In this document: in pieces, positions 36,543 to 38,768 of the stretch | Numbering within the stretch: the first letter of the stretch is position 1 | Layout: each line of letters starts with the position of its first letter | IMG/VR virus record: IMGVR_UViG_3300042924_002131 | Coordinates: 1-38,768 of that record | Direction: 5' to 3' (one strand) | Origin: a virus | DNA length: 38,768 nucleotides | Position numbers and translations under genes: made by a program | Notes under the pieces: model-generated | Told to the model about the DNA's origin: nothing | Seen by the model: only the letters and a program-made list of their open reading frames with translations | Database searches by the model: none

Positions 36543-37030
36543 CAAAGTATCTGTTTTTTCAGATAGTTAATAAACTGCTTGTAAGAATCAGGTGCTCCCT
36601 GTAAGCGGGTAGCATTCATTAAATCTGGAAGATAGCGCTTGATTAGTGCTACGTTTTCATCTTGATTAATTGCAGATGTTAAACGTGGGTTTAATGCTTC
36701 TGAACCACGACCACGACCAGTGTCTACACCATCAGAGATTGGTCGCATTTCTGTCGGTTCAGCATCAAGAGGTGTAATACCAGCCAACATTGATTCCATT
36801 GGGTTTGTAGGTGCTTTTACTTCAGGAACTGGATTACCAGCCAAAGATGCACCACCCTGTTGTGCCATAGTTTCTACTCCTGTTGAGCCTAAACTCTTCA
36901 TATCTGGAATGTACTTAGCCGCTTGGGTGTTGTTTCCGCTTTGACCATTTCCGCCAAGAGGATTAATACTAGTAGGATTATTTTGAGAGCCACCGTTATC
37001 ACCGCCACGATTTTCTGGTGCAGTTGTCAT
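36542..37030 (-). CDS. Disordered linker-type protein (162 residues)
   Basis: Begins MTTAPENRGGDNGGSQNNPT and stays Asn/Gly/Pro/Ser-rich for most of its length, with few hydrophobic residues until a helical end (NVALIKRYLPDLMNATRLQG, FINYLKKQIL). The disordered N-terminal 110 residues and the helical C-terminus resemble scaffold or minor head proteins. MTTAPE is shared with the start of 30116-31210. It overlaps both neighbours. Confidence 0.6.
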   Translation of the reverse strand: MTTAPENRGGDNGGSQNNPTSINPLGGNGQSGNNTQAAKYIPDMKSLGSTGVETMAQQGGASLAGNPVPEVKAPTNPMESMLAGITPLDAEPTEMRPISDGVDTGRGRGSEALNPRLTSAINQDENVALIKRYLPDLMNATRLQGAPDSYKQFINYLKKQIL

Positions 37031-37281
37031 TCGTCATCCTCTTCTTCTAAGAAAGTATCTTCAAGTTCACTGTTGTACTCTTCGGCTAAGCGCATCATTC
37101 CTACTGCGTTCCAAGGAGTCATTGCTTCGCTAACTTCTGTGTGAAGAAAGCGGTTGCCTTCGTAATCTGCCCATTCGGATATTAAAACCCAGCCTGATGC
37201 AATGTAGTTCTTACCTGTGCTGTCTGTATCTACAAGAAGTCGCAGAGCGTCTTCAACTGTTTCGCGGAATTCAGCACTCAT
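37027..37281 (-). CDS. Small acidic protein (84 residues)
   Basis: It starts MSAEFRETVEDALRLLVDTD, followed by ASGWVLISEWADYEGNRFLH, TEVSEAMTPWNAVGMMRLAE and ends in EDTFLEEEDDE. A helix-strand-helix pattern. The 'GWVLISEWADYEGNRFL' segment recalls phage proteins next to the portal and protease, but no function is assigned. It sits just after the HslV-like protease, overlapping it by 4 bases (ATGA), so co-expression is likely. Confidence 0.65.
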   Translation of the reverse strand: MSAEFRETVEDALRLLVDTDSTGKNYIASGWVLISEWADYEGNRFLHTEVSEAMTPWNAVGMMRLAEEYNSELEDTFLEEEDDE

Positions 37282-37814
37282 TTCTTTAACTGAGTTTCTG
37301 TAATGAATGGTTCCGCTGTCTTACTGTCATTAAGTGCAGCAATAGATGCTGCTTGTTCAGGTGTAGCACCTGCATAGAGTGCACCTAGGGCTAAATCGCC
37401 ACCAGTGCCTAAGCCGTAGTAGCCTGAATCGCTACGAGATACTGCAAAGTCGCTGTCAATCTCAAACAAACTACCATTGAGTCCAACAATTATGTTAATC
37501 TCAAAGTCTTTATCTGGTGATTTAGAGTCAAGTAAACCAGCATCTGTAAGAAGTTGCTTAAGTGATGGTGCTACTTTGTTGACCATAAACTGAAATATGT
37601 TAGTTCTGTCTTTTGCTAGAAAGGCTGGTGGTTTCCAAGTGTGTAATACAACCTGTAACGCACGAACATCTCCTGCAACTCCCACAAGATAGTTACCATT
37701 AGTAATAACTTTAACCATATCTGGGTGAGAGTAAATCTTTGAGTCACCTACAACGCGAGAATCGCCAAGAACTACACATCGATTTGCGTATTCAACACCA
37801 ATAATTGTTGTCAT
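37278..37814 (-). CDS. HslV/proteasome-like Ntn-hydrolase, probable head protease
   Basis: The 178-residue protein begins MTTIIGVEYANRCVVLGDSR. HslV starts MTTIV with Thr as N-terminal nucleophile after Met removal, and the same pattern is here: TTI, GDSR (like GDGQ), HPDMVKVI (the Lys33 region), YLVGVAGDVRAL (like AGFAGG), and YYGLGTGGDLALGALYAG near residue 138. Thr2, Asp18 and a Lys near residue 35 are in the right order for catalysis. It lies between portal and the scaffold block, the usual place for a prohead maturation protease. The proteasome-like activity is inferred from motifs. Confidence 0.85.
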   Translation of the reverse strand: MTTIIGVEYANRCVVLGDSRVVGDSKIYSHPDMVKVITNGNYLVGVAGDVRALQVVLHTWKPPAFLAKDRTNIFQFMVNKVAPSLKQLLTDAGLLDSKSPDKDFEINIIVGLNGSLFEIDSDFAVSRSDSGYYGLGTGGDLALGALYAGATPEQAASIAALNDSKTAEPFITETQLKK

Positions 37815-37829
37815 TGTCCCCTACCTTAA

Positions 37830-38768
37830 TTATCTACGTGCTACGGTTCTTACGCTTCCGCTGCCTTCTCCTGCGCCTGAAAGGCTAGAGAGAATACTCA
37901 TAATGTCTGGTGGTGCTTGCTCTGGTGGTGCAATTTCTGGTCCACCTTCTGGAGCAATAGCGCCTCCTGCTGGAACGCCTTCGGGAGCAGGGGACATTTG
38001 CTCAACCATTTCTGGTGCCCCAGCAGGAGGAACTTGCTGCTGCGGAGCGAATGTGGCTTCAATTGCGTCTTCTAGTGCTTGACCCTTTTGACGAGCCTTG
38101 ATAACCGCAGCAATCTTACGTACTACTTCTGAAGCATCCTGACCTTGTGTTGCCATCTGTGGAATGGCTTGTGTGTAGGCAGTAAGCGAACCAAGTAATG
38201 CAGCACGCATATCTTCAATTTCAATCTTCTCAAGTTCTTGTGTTACGTTTACAGTAAATGGAAGTTCTCTCATAGCCATATCTCGGCTGATGAGTTTTCC
38301 TCCAAGTGCTTGAAGCATAAAGATAAGACCTTGCGCTGGGTTAAGACCAGCAAGCATACCGTAGCGAACATCAGCAGAATAGTCATTCTTGATGTCTTTG
38401 GCTGGCTTGTACGTGATTTCATATGGAGAACCTGAATCTACTCCGCGAATTGTTTTTTCTTCTGGATACATACGCTCATCAACCTCAAAGCAAAGGCTGA
38501 TAATGTCGCGCAGTGCCGCTGCAAAGATTGCTTGAGCAGACTTAACCTGGGTATCAAATGCACCCATAAGCGCCTGTACGCCTTGTCCAGTGACGATAGA
38601 GGCATCAATGTTACCTGTACGAGATTCAGGATAACGTGTACCAACACGAAGTTCTTGGTTAAGCAATGTCTGTTCAGTAAATGCACCTTGGGGAAGTGTG
38701 AGTTCTACGCGGCGTACACCTGCTGGGTTTGCAGTACGGATAACTGCGTCTCCACCAAGTTGTAGTTC
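37830..38768 (-). CDS. Portal protein, C-terminal part (gene cut by window edge)
   Basis: The frame is open from the right edge, giving 312 residues starting ELQLGGDAVIRTANPAGVRR, then LTLPQGAFTEQTLLNQELRV and YPESRTGNIDASIVTGQGVQ, which are portal stem and crown features. GMLAGLNPAQGLIFMLQALG and ISRDMAMRELPFTVNVTQEL follow, and a Pro/Gly/Glu/Ala-rich end (QQQVPPAGAPEMVEQMSPAP). The TTG at 38666 is not the real start because the frame continues upstream. Together with residues 1-72 at 1-216 it gives most of the portal except a middle part. Confidence 0.88.
   Translation of the reverse strand, partial: ELQLGGDAVIRTANPAGVRRVELTLPQGAFTEQTLLNQELRVGTRYPESRTGNIDASIVTGQGVQALMGAFDTQVKSAQAIFAAALRDIISLCFEVDERMYPEEKTIRGVDSGSPYEITYKPAKDIKNDYSADVRYGMLAGLNPAQGLIFMLQALGGKLISRDMAMRELPFTVNVTQELEKIEIEDMRAALLGSLTAYTQAIPQMATQGQDASEVVRKIAAVIKARQKGQALEDAIEATFAPQQQVPPAGAPEMVEQMSPAPEGVPAGGAIAPEGGPEIAPPEQAPPDIMSILSSLSGAGEGSGSVRTVARR

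Noticed and set aside
1-38768. Integrase, repressor or attachment site (temperate phage)
   Set aside because: No recombinase or Cro/CI-like gene was recognised in any frame, so a lytic life style is more likely, although about 0.8 kb is missing.

Overview
This window is almost all of a tailed-phage genome, most likely a lytic phage of a freshwater-type actinobacterium. A WhiB protein (6737-7090) points to an actinobacterial host, because the WhiB family is essentially confined to Actinobacteria and their phages. The moderate GC content, the dense overlapping small genes, and tail and lysis genes resembling those of aquatic phages suggest a planktonic host; that part is inference. No integrase, repressor, DNA polymerase or ribosomal RNA was found. 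The sequence looks circularly permuted: position 1 lies inside the portal gene (N-terminal 72 residues at 216-1, minus strand) and the other end carries the portal C-terminal 312 residues (38768-37830). The middle of the portal, by memory of related proteins roughly 0.7-0.9 kb, is not in the window.

Layout. (1) 2870-3620 is a non-coding, partly AT-rich divergent region packed with inverted repeats. (2) 3621-8011, plus strand, is a probable early operon of about 20 mostly tiny genes joined by ATGA/TAATG-type overlaps. It encodes a secreted thermonuclease, WhiB, a secreted lysozyme-like protein and several small zinc-binding proteins. Its first genes are separated by tRNA-like minihelices that combine an acceptor-like stem with a T-arm. 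(3) 13406-7948, minus strand, is the replication/recombination operon: Cas4-like nuclease in two ORFs, RecA/DnaB-type ATPase, Holliday-junction-resolvase-like nuclease, primase in two ORFs, and a sigma-like protein. It converges on and overlaps the end of the early operon. (4) The late module, minus strand, runs from terminase (2860) through the portal, round the circle to 38768, and down to 13716. Its order is terminase, two small basic proteins, portal, HslV/proteasome-like protease, three small proteins, a 1710-residue giant protein, two further large proteins, scaffold, major capsid protein, a row of tiny basic proteins, adaptor, tail fibre, Gly-rich adhesins, glycosyltransferase, tail nozzle-like protein, lysis cassette, and a strong terminator at 13633-13676.

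No tape-measure or tail-tube gene sits after the capsid. Instead there is an adaptor-like and a nozzle-like protein, with very large proteins between portal and scaffold. This suggests a short-tailed (podovirus-like) virion whose large proteins may be internal or ejection proteins (inference).

The most unusual features are the tandem tRNA-like leader elements, the hairpin-rich divergent region (a possible large structured RNA), a shared leader design of hairpin plus GACAGGAGA on both strands with one case of an anti-Shine-Dalgarno complement, two replication enzymes each split by a +1 offset, and the proteasome-like protease in the head module.
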